A stretch of 64,000 bases of DNA from Gigaspora margarita (taxonomy: Eukaryota; Glomeromycota; Glomeromycetes; Diversisporales; Gigasporaceae): assembly GCA_009809945.1 (NCBI GenBank), contig WTPW01000333.1, forward strand, positions 4,453 to 68,452, written 5' to 3'. Position 1 is the stretch's first letter. Each line of letters opens with the position of its first letter. Positions 22,288-35,339 of this stretch are shown here, in pieces. A model generated the notes under the pieces. That model was not told the origin of the DNA. It made no database searches and saw nothing but the letters and a program-made list of their open reading frames with translations. A program made the position numbers and the translations under genes.

Positions 22288-23905
22288 TTAGAACTTGTGC
22301 AACACCTAAAGGGCCGATGCACATATATACGTATTAGGTAATCGTTTCAGGTATACTAAGTGTATTACCCGGTTACATAAATCACGCCACTTTTACTCAT
22401 GCAATGTATTCACGTCATATGTTCGAACCTCAGTACTACAATGCTATCACGACAATTATAGTTATAGTTATATATATATCAATAATAACATCTATATTTA
22501 TTGAAATCTCTAAAATTAGCGAAGAATAAAAAAAAAAGGATTTGTTGAATTGCGAATCACAATTTGGTGCAACATAACCCGGTCAAAAATCTCATTGTGA
22601 ACGCATAGAACAAAATGCAATTAACGTTTCACGATTTTATAAGCATTGTTTATATTGTGTTAAAAAAATCGGTGATTTTTTCAAAAATTTACATAATAAA
22701 CTCCTTTTCATATTCATGCAAAAAATTTTCAATGAGTAATTCTACTATATATACACGAGAATTGATGCCCGAAACGAAACCTATCTGAAACTAGTTTCGG
22801 AACTTAAAAATTGCCGATCAACTTATCGATTAGATTATAGGAAAATTTTTTTAGTTATCCCAGAACTTATAATATATAGTAAATGTTTGAACGGCTGGTT
22901 TCATAAGTTCCTGTAGTGCTTCTTAAAGTGAACAATTGTAAAATTTGAATATTTTGAGTTTGTTGTATCAAAATGAGGTTAATTGTATATATAAAAGTTT
23001 ATTTAATAAATTGTAAGACCATTAATAATTGGTTTAATTGTTTTTATTTTTTTTTATTATTTATTAAATTATAAAATAATTCTATTTTTTTTTTTTATTA
23101 TTAAATTATAAAATCATTCTATTAAATTTTTTTTTAAAAAAAGTTCGTAAGTTAATTAAATAATTTTTTGAATATGTGCTAAAAATTTATTAGATAAAGG
23201 AATGATTACGAAGTAATACTGATTATGACAAAATACTGGGGGTTTCAAAATTAACAAATTTCAAAATAAGTAGGATTTTTTTTAAATAGCATTTTATGTT
23301 AAATTATAAATCGGAAAAATAAAATTAGATTCACTGATTTTAATTTTGAAACATCACTAATTCTGTCAATGATAAAAGACAATTCCGTAAAATTCTGAGG
23401 CCATATGGGCGAAAATTTTTTGATAAGATTTTTGATTACGTATTAAAATTAAATGATATACGTAATGAGTTATAAATAATTTTATAAATGATTTATCATA
23501 AAATGCCTTATCTGCTATGATATTATGCGGCTTTATGATCAGTTTCATAAGCAATTTACAGTAAAGAAAAGAATTGACTAATTAAATGTAATGATGATTT
23601 ATAATATTATGCAGGTTTTTTTTTTAAGCAGTTTCATGAACGTTTCATAAGCAATTCATAGCTAAGAAAAGCAATTGATCAATCATTGTTTCGGTGATCG
23701 CGCAATTCATATCAAACATGTAAATGATTAGATTAAATTGTTTATTATCACCAAAAACAAAAAATTTCACCCATATAAGGAGCCAGAATTGGTATAAAGC
23801 CAGCCGGTATTACAGTCCGCAAATTGCGGTCAAAAATCTTCAACCGGTATTTAAGGTCACACAAAGTTGATTTTTCTTTTTGCATTACCCGCCGACCCAT
23901 TTTTT

Positions 23906-23940
<35 letters not shown>

Positions 23941-24576
23941 TCCCAATTGTGCCAATTGTTCGATTTTTGACATTTATTTTTTCCCGCTATTCTCATCCCG
24001 TATCACCCGATGGAGACTTTAATTTCCCGTAATTGTCCGATAGGACTGACGGAAAAAATATGACTGCCGACCAAATATTTTGATTCCTTGTTGTGCAAAA
24101 TAAAAAATTAGCCTTGCATAACCTTAGATGTAAACATTATTCTATTAATTTACAATTAATTAAAAAAAAAAAATCCGACCAACCGACCCATGTTTTCAGA
24201 TTCCATGTGATGCAAAACGAAAAAAATCAGCTTTGCGTGGCCTAATGATAGCAAAAACCAAATTCAGGCTAAAATTTAAAAATAATCAATGTCCTGTTTC
24301 TCAACCTAGAAATAGATACGTTCAAATTATTTATACATATTGTTAAAAATACAAATTTTATTATGCACAGTATTTATGTATAAATACTGTAGTTTGAACG
24401 AATCGCATCTCTAACCCCAACTAGATTAAATCTTCACCTAAAAAGTTTCAGATCATGTGATTTAAATAATTTACATACAGACACAAAACATTGATTATAA
24501 TTCTGCTTTTACTATTTTTATGAAAGCTTTATTAATAAGCATCGTATAATAATTAATGGTTAGCATTTCACTTTTT
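22288..24576. other. AT-rich spacer
   Basis: No gene supported. Contains homopolymer runs, including a long T run at about 23908-23938, and short palindromic words. Open frames of 60-80 codons on the minus strand are low-complexity. Confidence 0.4.
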
Positions 24577-24781
24577 GTACTACCGGTAGTACAGTTAAAA
24601 GAATAAATTAAAAATCTAAAAAATTATAAATTTAAATAATTTTTATATACAAAAATCTGATAAATATACAAGAATAGCTTGGTTGTGTTTTTTTTATATT
24701 ATTAATAAAGTTGTTAACTGTTAAGAAAAAAATTTTTTAATCAGTTACTTTTGGCAAATTTTGATGTACTACTAGTAGTAC
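24577..24781. repeat. Pair of 16-bp perfect palindromes
   Basis: GTACTACCGGTAGTAC (24577-24592) and GTACTACTAGTAGTAC (24766-24781) are each self-complementary and differ only at the centre. They bracket 173 AT-rich bases. They may be the ends of a small element or two protein-binding sites. Confidence 0.75.
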
Positions 24782-25254
24782 ACTATTTAAAGCAACTATA
24801 GTCTTAAAGTTATTAATAAATTTTATAAAATAATAGTTTGTTATATAAAAAAGATTTAAAATAAGTAATAGTTAAAAAATTATAATTAGTTATATAATAA
24901 AAATTTTAACTTATAATATAAGCTTTGTGCAACAATAATAGAAAATATTACTATTTTAGTAATTCATATTAGGTCTTTGATTTTTAGCCAAGATTTAAAA
25001 ATTTTTTTGTTAAATATATTTTCTAAAATTATTAATAAAAGTTGTAAAGATTCAGTATTTAATTTTAATTTATAAAATTTATAAAGATAAACAAATTTAT
25101 CAAAATTTATATAACTTTAAAATTCAAAAAATTTCATCTAATTTTATTTTTTTTATTTTTTTTTTTTGATTTCAAAGTGCCTGCTTGGGGCATAGGATTT
25201 TATTCAGTTTACACATCAGGAAATTACACTTGGATGAGAGTACAACTAGCCACA

Positions 25255-25590
25255 CGTACACTTTTGGTGTCTAATTTAAGTGGTCTGCCCGAAGGTTCCA
25301 CACTAGATGCCATACCTGCAACCCTACTATGGGAATTGCCTATTTAAACCCTCTGATCTTCAGCTCCTTTGACCAATCTCAAGGGATTTTGCGAGCATCT
25401 TGAACTGGCCTTGACTGACTTATGTAATAGAGGACTGTACTGGTGATACAAGGAGAATTTGGTAGGAGAAGCATAGATCAGAGAGTTTAAATAAGTAATT
25501 CCCTATTTGGGTTGCAGGTATGAGAACTAGTGTAGAACCTTCGGGCAGACTACTTAAATTAGATAACCAAAAGTTGTACATGTACTCCCT
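25255..25590. repeat. Long imperfect inverted repeat, ~120-bp arms
   Basis: The left arm (from ACACTTTTGGTGTCTAATTT through TCTGCCCGAAGGTT, ATACCTGCAACCC and TATTTAAACCCTCTGATC, about 25258-25365) is mirrored at about 25465-25590. The spacer is about 100 bases. The DNA is GC-richer than its surroundings. The minus-strand 60-codon frame ending at 25420 reads across one arm and is not called. Confidence 0.8.
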
Positions 25591-25929
25591 TCTATGTAAC
25601 AAATGTCAGAGTGCCTCTAGAGGTGCCCGTGATCTGACTTACTTGAATAAAAGCCTTTTCCCATAGGGTAACTTTGACATAAAAAACTATATATATATTT
25701 TCTTGACATAGAACATAGTAAAGACTTTTATAGTCCAATTTATGAAATATTTTGAGTTTTGAATGAAGGTTTCGAGTTTCAGATAAGGGTTTAAATTTGG
25801 TAAAAAAAATTTTGTTAACTAACTCTAATTAGGATGATTGAAATGATTAAACATTTGGTATATCATATAGCAGAGCAGACCATTCGCTAAAATCATACAT
25901 GCCACACCATCCTATAGTTGGTGGTAAAA

Positions 25930-26150
25930 TTGCTAAATTACGGCAATTACGACATTTTACCAATGATAGAATTAATTATAGTACAGCATCTAATTGCCAT
26001 AAATATTGTATAACATAATGTCATAATATTGTAATGCCGTAATGCAATAATACCATAATGTCATAATGTCGTAATGTCATAATGCTGCAATTCCACAATA
26101 ACACAATATTTTAATAATATGAAACCATAATACTATAACATTTATAATTA
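25930..26150. repeat. Degenerate CATAATGTC/GTAATG simple repeat
   Basis: Octamer-like words CATAATGTC, GTAATGCC and ATAATACC recur about 15 times. There is a similar short patch at 27030-27110. Confidence 0.7.
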
Positions 26151-26547
26151 TAATTAAGTAACTACTAGACATAGTCACTCCAAATAAGAAACTGAAGAAT
26201 ATGTTGTTAATTGCTATACAAGCATTCATTCACATTAATTAATTGGCAACAATCTATTTAAAATATAAAAAATCCATATGATAGAGGTGAATAAAAATAT
26301 TTTATGATTACAAAGGGAACTTAAATATGAAATATGAAAATATCTATAATGTAGAGCAACAAAACATGGCATGGTAATGAGTTTAATTATGTAAAAACAT
26401 GTAAACTATCTAGTAATTACAACTGTTATACCTTAAATAAAAAATAGAAAATTTCATGAGTCACTAATTATGCTTCTTAACTGTTTGTTGCTTTTCATAT
26501 TTGTCATTTACTATGCTACAACAAATTCTTCAATTAAAATCATGTTA

Positions 26548-26800
26548 GACTGTTCAAAATTACAATTTCATTTACCGTTCTTCCCCTCACCAGCTCTAAG
26601 AGCTCCTCCCTAGAATTAAACAGGCCAATCAGAATGCTCATCTCATTTTAAGATTCCAATAAATCACGTACTTATAAGTCGACCAATAATAATGTATTTA
26701 TTTTTTGCAATTTTAATATGCTTGTTTAATTTGACCCCCCTCCCCATCACACTTAAGCTTCTTAAGAGAACGTTAAATGAAATTATAAATTCAAATGGCC
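26548..26800. mobile_element. Harbinger-like MITE 3, TTA target duplication
   Basis: A 253-bp element. The left end GACTGTTCAAAATTACAATT and the mirrored right end GGCCATTTGAATTTATAATT continue through TTCATTTA(C/A)CGTTCT. TTA flanks it at 26545-26547 and 26801-26803. It has C-rich stretches and no coding capacity. The termini resemble the element at 42389-42651. Confidence 0.82.
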
Positions 26801-28329
26801 TTATAAAAATTTGTGAGAGTTATGTTACGTGAACAATTATTATGCATACTGTTATTGTAATCTGAAATTCTCAAACAATGACTTATAGAATGGTCTAATT
26901 GACCAAACAAACCATGATAATTGTTTAAGTCAAAATAAAACCTAGACCTGACAAACCACATTTTTCATAGCCATTATATATACAATACCAAATCAATGAA
27001 GTCAACATAATAGTATATTATTTAAAGGAAAGTCCATAATGCAGTACAATATTTAAACAAATGATATTACTGCATTACAGGTTTATGGCATTATGGAATT
27101 ATGGTTTTACAGCTCACGTAATCATGGCAAAAAATTTAGCATGTACTGTAACTGTATTAATTTGTATAATTATTTCTACCACCAACTATATACTATCTTG
27201 GTTATATACAGTACATACCTGGATTATCTGTTATATTTAATTACTAATGTGTTCAAAAATTTAGCAAGAAAAATATTCAAAAGTAAATTAGAAAAATATA
27301 TAGTGCACAATTTTTTGAAAGCTCGTCTAAGTAGATTGAATAAAAAAATTGATAATTTATTAAAAAACCTTGTAAATAGATTATTTGTAGTTTCAGATCA
27401 CATATGAATTAACTAATATTTATAGAACTTTTTTAGTTTTTTTTTTGTTTTTATGTATCTTGTTTTTTTTTATATTATTTAATAACAAATATGAAAAATA
27501 AACTTATAATTAAGTTTAATAAGTTGAAGATTTTTTAATATTATATAAAAACAAATTATATTTTATTTAAATAAATGTTAACCAGATATATTTTAAGCAT
27601 ATTGGGCATGCCATGACCTGGCATGCTATTGTAGCATAACTGATAATGGTATATCAGTCACCCTAACCCTCATGATGCCTGACGAAACTATCTTTACGAT
27701 GATGAAAAGGTTTCGTCATGGTTTCGTCAGATGAAACTATTGACGATTGACAAATCCCATGATGATTAACAAAACCTCTGCTGATGATTAACTCTTTCAA
27801 CAGGCTTTTTAATAACAATTCCTCAATGTTTTTATTAAAACGTATTAGCATAAATCTAGCTTGATATGAAACTTATCTATTTTATAACTACTTAATTTTT
27901 TTAAATTTAATACCTTAATTCTAATGCTTTACAATAAATATGTTTTATTCAATAATGACAAATATTATAAATATTTATTATTGAATTAATTATATAGTAT
28001 TTAAAATCAGTGTCTGAAATTCAAAATTTTTTTATTGCGCATTGCAACTAATTAAATAATTTTATTTGCAAATTTTAAAAATATTTATTTTCTCCGCATA
28101 TAAAATATATTATATTGTTGCAAAAATAAAAAAAATAGTTGAGCAAATAAAAACATCTACCTACAGAAAAATGAGCAACATTAAGGAGTTTCAGAATTAA
28201 TATTCATAAATTTTATTTGATACAAATATTATTTATTTTTTAATTAAAATTTGAATAAACTTATTTATATAATCTTCCTTATTATAAATTATTTTTATTG
28301 TTAATCGATACTGCTTCTAATATCGTTTT

Positions 28330-28518
28330 ATGCTTAGCATGCCTAAAATTTCACATCGACATCAAATTAAACAAATAAATAATCTATTAAAGACACTTAT
28401 GAATGAATATTCAACTAGTATAAATAAGGTTATTACTAAAGTTCTGGATAAAGAAATTGACAAACTATTGGAATTAATACAAGACATAGAACTGGAACGA
28501 TATCTTAACTATATGTGA
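28330..28518 (+). CDS. Small open frame, possible remnant
   Basis: 62 residues, MLSMPKISHRHQIKQINNLL and onward, with a heptad-like Leu/Ile pattern that could form an amphipathic helix. There is no splice support, family or neighbour link. In this AT-rich sequence Lys/Asn/Ile/Leu-rich frames arise by chance. Confidence 0.15.
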   Translation: MLSMPKISHRHQIKQINNLLKTLMNEYSTSINKVITKVLDKEIDKLLELIQDIELERYLNYM

Positions 28519-28639
28519 AAGAACAATTAAATCTTTGCTTAATTATAATAGTTTGTTTAAAATTCTCTTTGGAGTCATATTAATATATAAAATAACTTAA
28601 GTAATATTTATTAATCTATATAAAAAAAATCTATATAAA

Positions 28640-28800
28640 AGTTTAATAAGTTATATAAAAAATAATTCAAGCAAAAGTTCAATAAATTATATAAAAAATA
28701 ATTTAAGCAAACTTTAGAAAGTAATATAAAAAAATAATTTAATTGAATGTTTAGTAAGTTATATAAAAAATAATAATTTGAACAAAGGTTTAATATATAT
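28640..28800. repeat. Tandem repeat, ~40-bp unit
   Basis: Four copies of a unit like AGTTTAATAAGTTATATAAA then AAATAATT(T/C)AAGCAAA. Related in wording to the array at 29440-29740 (AGCAAAGGTTCAGTAAGTAA). Confidence 0.75.
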
Positions 28801-29439
28801 ATATATATATTTTCTTATATAATGCGGTCTATTCTCTAACTATTTATTTATTCAAATAGAAATTATATATGAATATACAATTTTATAAGAATGTAGAAGG
28901 TAGGGATAAGAGCTACTTTACTCTTGATCTAAGCTGTGCTAGAAAGGTCAAAGACCTCTAGTTATCATAGGATAATATGAAAGAATGCCCACTGTCAATA
29001 TATTGTTGAAGCTTAGAGTTAATTGTAGAAGTAGTAATTATAGAAGTAGTCTACTAATTGAAGGGGATGGAGGAAAGACAGGGTCATAGGAGTGTTGATG
29101 GGAGGGTATCCATATTTCATGATAGATTAGTTTTATAATTAGGTGGTGTAGGAGTGGAGCATATTTTATTTTATCTACAGGTCATCAAAGAGGCAAGATA
29201 TAAATTCCACTGGGAGTTGTCAGGTTATCAGGTTATATAAAGATATTTGAAGGAGCTGATGAAGTCCAACAGACAAGAATGCAGAGGTTTAGTTCATTAG
29301 CCAGGGCCATTACATGTCATAAAGTAGTGAGTATAGAGAGAAGGGGTTGCTAAAACAAGATATCAGATGAGCTATGGTTTCTGAGCAAGTTCTAGATTGT
29401 GGACAAAGATGATTTTGATATTTCATTGGGTTTTGATAG

Positions 29440-29740
29440 GTTAATAAATATTTTGAGCAAATTTTTAGTAAGTAATTTGAGTAGAGGTTTAATAAGTAAT
29501 TAGAACAATAGCTCAGTAAGTAATTTGAGCAATGGTTTAGTAAATAATTTGGGCAATGGTTTAATAGGTAATTTGAGCAAAGGGAAAGGTTCAGTAAGTA
29601 ATTTGAGCAAAAGAAAAGGTTCAGTAAGTAATTTGAGTGAAAATTCAGTAAATTAGATAAAAAATAATATGAGAAAAGGTTTATAAGTAATTTGAGCAAA
29701 GGTTCAGTAAGTAATTTGAGTAAAGGTTTATTATTTACTC
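29440..29740. repeat. Minisatellite, ~24-30 bp unit
   Basis: About ten copies of AGTAATTTGAGCAAAGGTTC-type units. The minus strand is open through it and reads a Ser-Asn-Tyr-Leu-Leu-Asn repeat (29310-29699), which I take to be a by-product of a period divisible by three. Confidence 0.85.
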
Positions 29741-31978
29741 TTTTATTATTATTAAATAATTTGTTGATCTTTATAATAAATAAATTTTTACTTCATCAAA
29801 TAGGAGTCTATAAACACTTATTTTATTTTCCAATTTCAAAATTTTTGATACACGAATAAGATAATTCTGAAACCCTTTATTATAACAACACTAATAAATT
29901 TTTTCAAATATTACTAAGACTAAAATAGATAAATAATTAAAAATGTGTTATTGATATTTTATAATAATCTGTATGTGCATATATATTTACATATGTACAG
30001 TATGGTACATAACAATTGCTTTTATATAGATATAATAATTAAAAGCTAAAAAATTATCTACTAAACTGAATATTAATAATCGACCACAAGTAAATTAAAT
30101 AAATATCTTACTTGCAAAATATGCATAATTTAAAATAATATGCAAGAAACTTGTGGAATTTTAGAAAATTTATCTGCAGATTCTGCACGTACATATCAAG
30201 TTTTACTTGCAAAAATTTAAAATTTGTTGTAGTCCACAGATTCTACTACCCAATTTCAGATACTGTTTAAAATATTCAGTTATTGCATGATCAAACATAT
30301 ATAAAAAGTTAATTTAGTTTATTAAATCAAAGCTGTTTTTCATTTTGTATTACCTGGTGTTTTAAAATACTGATCAGTAGGTATTTTTTAATATACTGAA
30401 CTCATGTTCATATCCAAGATTGTGTAAATTTAATGTTTGGTTTTAGTATAGTTTGAAATCATTAGTGGTCAGATTTTTCTATTAGCTTTATTAGATAATT
30501 ATAGGATATTAAGATCTCCATAAGGTGACACTGACAAAATTTATAGAAAAAAAATAAATAAACAATTAAAGAATTAACATAATTTGTATCAAAAAAAATT
30601 TTTTTTTCAAAAGATTAAAAAATTTATCAGTGGGTAATACAAACCAAAAAATTAACTTTGCATGAACTTAAATTTTTTTTAAAAAAAGTTATTACAGTAT
30701 TAAATTTTGTATAGTGCTAGATAGCAAAAACATCCACTTTTATATTTAAAATATAAAAATGTTTATAGCTCAAAAACAAATAACTTTAAAAAAATCTTTT
30801 TTGCTTTTAGTCTAGGCTACAATTCTGTTAGAATAGATTTTTATTTTTGTTGTAAAATTAAAAGTAATTAGAGTTTAAAGTTTATATGTATAAAAAATTT
30901 GGTGTTTAATATATAAAAAAATTATTTATTTTATTTTAACCTATTGGAATTTGTTACACAAAAATTAGTCAATTATATTTGATTATAAATCTCAAAATTT
31001 GACATTTTTAAAAAAAATTAGATTTTACTATTCAGTACTATAAAAAAAATAAAATAAAAATAAAAATTTTTTTATATCAAGAAAATTTGTATTCATAATT
31101 TTTTTTTTATTTAGTCTATAAAAACTGATTTTTTAGTTCTCATAACATATAATTTATATTTCAATCTGCCAATAAATTTTCATTAAAAAATTTAAAATTT
31201 TTTAATTTAAAAATATGAGCACTAAAATTATAATTTAGTATTATACTTAAAATACATGGGCTAATTAGGTGCATTTTAATTAATGCAATATAATCAAATT
31301 GTAAATCAAATTTTTAAATTGATCAATTAATTTGCTTTTTATAAATAGATTGTTGATAGTTGATTCTAATTTATAATTTGCTACACAATCTAAAAAGAAA
31401 AAACATAAGATTATTACAATTTATTATCACTTATTATGAAACACACACATATATATACATACTATATATATATACATACAAAATATGAGTACATATAATT
31501 CTTGCAAATATATAATTTTGGAGCCTCTTACACCTTAGAACTAGTTATTTCAAGTACAAGTATCAAATAAATCTTTTAAACTATTATTATTTGACAATTC
31601 TAAAATTTAGTTTGAAACAATTATTCATATATTTATGTTAAAAGAGTAATAAAATTAACAAAGTCATCAAAAAACTAACTATACTTATAAAGTTCTTTTG
31701 GTTGGCTTATATCCTTTGGATATTAATAACACAGTATAATTTAATTAATAGAACAGTTTATTGAATACTAGACAACTATTCAGTTTCAGTAACAAAAATA
31801 AAACTTTAATTATATGCAAAACTCAATATATAAATAAAAGTTTAGTAAAATATACAATAAGCTAGATTGATTGAACTATAAAATATAAAACTGTGATGAA
31901 AGTTATATAATTTTGCTACTGATATGAGCAACAAGTTTTTACAGGTTATAATTATATTTTTTGTAACTTATATTTTGC
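29741..31978. other. AT-rich spacer
   Basis: Nothing beyond A/T runs and short TATA repeats (for example 31443-31475) is supported. Confidence 0.4.
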
Positions 31979-32596
31979 TATGGGCAGGTGCAAAAGATTT
32001 TACCTCAAATAGCTCTGATTAAAATATTTTTTGTACATATTAATTTTTAATTTTTTTAATTTAATATAATTATTAGATTATTGGATTAATAAAAATAAAA
32101 TTATTTTGATTATTCTATTGATAAAATAAAAAAAATTATTAATAGTAACTTTTCTTAAAACTATTTACTTTATAATTTACTAAGTAATTTATATATATGT
32201 GTATATAGTAAAAAAATCAAATTATCTCATTTTAAAGCTTAATTTCTTCACAACCAGTAATTCAATTTTGCTCAAATTTTAATCATATCTTTATCATATG
32301 CACATTAATGTGCTTGCGAAGTACAAACTCATACAACTGGATATTTGTTGCAAATTTATTTAAAATATCTTTTTTTTAAAAAAAATTTTCTTTTTTTCCA
32401 AATATAGTGAATTGTACATACTTAATTATTAAAATAAAACAATATTAAAACAATAAAAATAATATAATAAGTTAGATTAACCCCTATTTTATGTGATACT
32501 AAAAAATTTTAATAATTATCAAAAAAATAAAACCATTTTCTTAGTGTCAAAATTATAAAATTTTTTGAGATACAAATTTTTTTGCACCAGCCTATA
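31979..32596. mobile_element. Inverted-repeat element, TATGGGC-GGTGCAAAA family
   Basis: The left end TATGGGCAGGTGCAAAAGAT and mirrored right end TATAGGCTGGTGCAAAAAAA bound 618 AT-rich bases without coding. The termini match those of 54543-56177. The flanking tetramers do not match here, so the duplication is lost or the element is older. Confidence 0.65.
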
Positions 32597-32859
32597 TTAT
32601 TAAATATATTTTTAAATATATATAGAAATTAAAAAAGTCTAATAAAAGCACTATATCAGAAGTAAAGCTATTTGGATTTGATTTAAATGCTTAAAAAATC
32701 ATGTGATAAATTAAATAAATTCCAAATATATCTAATATATCAAGGAAAGCTTTAAAAAGACTATTATTAATATAACAAAGTTACAGTTTTAAATTACTTA
32801 AAAATAATATTTATACCAATATATAATCATTATTTTTAAGAAAAATATGTTTGTTACTA

Positions 32860-34034
32860 GCAGTGACACTTCCTAGTTCCAGATTAGGGGTCAATTCTCG
32901 ATTGCTTCTTTATCTCAATTAGGTTTTTTTTTGATCTAGAACTGATTTTTATTTTTCATGTTTTATTTTTTTTTTTTTTGTTGCTTTACTAGAAAACCGG
33001 GTAATTAAGATTGGTAACAGGTTCTCACTATCTTGTAAGATAAATAGTTTTTTTATTCTTTTTTTTCATTTCATTTTTCCAGTTCTTTAACACTAACTTT
33101 CCTTTGTAAGTTTACTTTCTGGAATACTAGGTAGTAGAGATTTTGAACTGGGATCCTAAAATATGTTTTGTTGCTGCCTTTTTTTTAATTGTTCTTTTTT
33201 TCGTATAATACTTTCTTTTTTTTTTAAGTTTGTTTTACTAGAAAACTAGGTAGAACCATTGTAGTAAGTACTGTATTTTTTAAATATGGAGCTTTTGAGA
33301 TTTCATTATTTCAGGACTATTATTTGTAATAATTTTCAAGCTTCGTCATTTTGGTGTTGTTATTTGTGATTTCAGGTTTATAAAATTTTGATAACATTAT
33401 TTGTAGAGATTCTGGTCTTTGTCATTTGGGTGTTGTTGTTTCATCTTTGGTGATTTTAAGTCTTCATCTTTGAAGTGTTTCTTTTTGGTAAGTCATGTTA
33501 GTGTTTATTTGAATTTCTTTTTTTTTTTAATTAACGTTATCTGATCTTGGAGCAATTTCTGGATAAGCACAGTTTTTTTATTGTTTTTTCATTTTTCTTG
33601 GATTTGTGATTAGCTTTTGGGACTTGTTCTATTGTAAGCTGTTATTTTGGCATCATGTTTTAGAATTTTCACTTTAAGATAAGTAGTTTTTCTTATTGGT
33701 TGTTTTTTTTTTCTTTTATTCTGGAACTAACTCTTATTTTTTTATTGTTAGAATAATAGGAAAGTTGCTTCAGTATTGTCATCATAATATTAAAGCCTTT
33801 ATAGATATGATTTTTGCTACCTTAGTATTATCATTAGAACCTTTGTTAATAGGTCTCTTCACTTTTAGTCATTGTTGGAACTTTTATGAATATAATTTTT
33901 ACCACTTTAATATCTTTATTTATGTCTTTGTTAGTGGATCTTGTTGCTTCTAGTATTGTTGTTAAAGCCTTAAAGAGTTGATTTGCTCATCCTGAAGTTT
34001 TTGTTAGTATGTTTTATCTTGCTTCTAGTATAAG
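32860..34034. repeat. T-rich degenerate ~120-bp repeats
   Basis: A phrase like GTTTTACTAGAAAACTAGGTAG recurs near 32980, 33115 and 33230 with TTCATTTTTCC-type text between. Further right, GCTTCTAGTAT(T/A) recurs at 33946 and 34021. No gene is supported; the plus-strand frame at 33696-33953 is low-complexity. Confidence 0.5.
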
Positions 34035-34180
34035 TAGATTCTCCAAAAATAAGCTACCTATTTTTGGATGATTTTGAGCTCAAAAAAATTAGGGTAGCTT
34101 ATTTTTAGGACATAGAAGAATTTAAGTTAATATAAAGAGTAGCTTATTTTTGAATAATTTTTTTAAAAAAAATTCTCATA

Positions 34181-34910
34181 TAAGGGAGATGGGGTATTAT
34201 GGTGAAGTTAACAATATTTTGGTCATAGCATATAATTTATTGGCTAGAGTTGAATAATTTTAGTATTATTTGATTCATCTCATTAAGCTGAATCAATTGA
34301 TACCAAAAATTATTCGATTTTGGTTATTAAATCTAAAGATATTCAAATTTAAAGTTTCGTTAAAAATAAATGGATCTTTTTGCATTAGAAGATATTGTGG
34401 CAAAGTATTAATATTTTGTGACTCTATAGTCAGAATCCAATGATTTTTATACTATTCAATTCTTCTCGATGAGAGGAATTTAATGATATAAAAATTTTTG
34501 GATTCTGATTATGGAATCATGAGATATCAACAATTTACCACAATACCTTTTTACTATAGTATTTAATATATTGAAATGGTTCAATTATGAATATCTCATG
34601 ACCTAGTGATCCAAATTGGGCGATTCTTATACCAATTGATTCTTCTCATTGAGAGGAATCGATTGATATAAAATCACCCAATTTGAACTATTGTGTCACA
34701 AAGCTAATTATATATTAACAAATATAAAAAAATACATTAACTTTGATAACTCATGACTTAGCAGTCTAGATCGAATACAATTTATACCATTCGATTCCTC
34801 TCAATGAGAGAACTCGAATGGTATAAATTTCATCCAATTCTAATCACAGGATCATGAGATATCACAATTCATCACAATATCTAATTCACCATAATACCCC
34901 ATTACCCTTA
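34181..34910. mobile_element. Nested element built of four palindromes, TA flanks
   Basis: Ends TAAGGGAGATGGGGTATTAT... and mirrored TAAGGGTAATGGGGTATTAT match over ~30 bases. TA follows on both sides (34179-34180, 34911-34912). Inside are four head-to-head palindromes centred near 34283, 34470, 34649 and 34803, each about 60-80 bases, 150-190 apart. They share GATTC-N-TCTCA / TGAGA-N-GAATC at the centre and ATACCAAT outside it. Phrases ATATCTCATGA and TCATGAGATATC flank the palindromes, so each unit is itself part of a larger inverted repeat. No coding capacity. Confidence 0.85.
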
Positions 34911-35339
34911 TATAAACTTGCATGAACAGGTTTTGTATATATGTATGTACTCAAAAGTTAGCATGTGCATTAATAAAACATAGTGTCTATGCCATATTTG
35001 GGGGTTATCTAAAGTGAAGTAGAATCATGTGACAATTGGCCAATCAAATTATCAAATTTTGATGATCTTTGGCGAAGCAAACAAAAAAGAGAAAAAATAG
35101 TAGTTTAAACCTACCTTGGTGTTTTAGTTAAAAATGTTGGGAAGGCAATTTTGTTAATACATTAAAACCTAAAAACCTTACTAATCTAGACAAAAGATGA
35201 CCCTAAACCTAATGTTAATTTGATAAAATATATTATAAGAATCTACTCTGCTTTAGACATCCCCCATATTTGGCATTATATTTAATCAAGCACATGCTAG
35301 CATACATATGCAATATATATATTTTACTTTATTTCATAA

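Noticed and set aside
29310..29699. 129-codon minus-strand frame with Ser-Asn-Tyr-Leu-Leu-Asn repeats
   Set aside because: It is generated by the minisatellite, with no start context or splice support.
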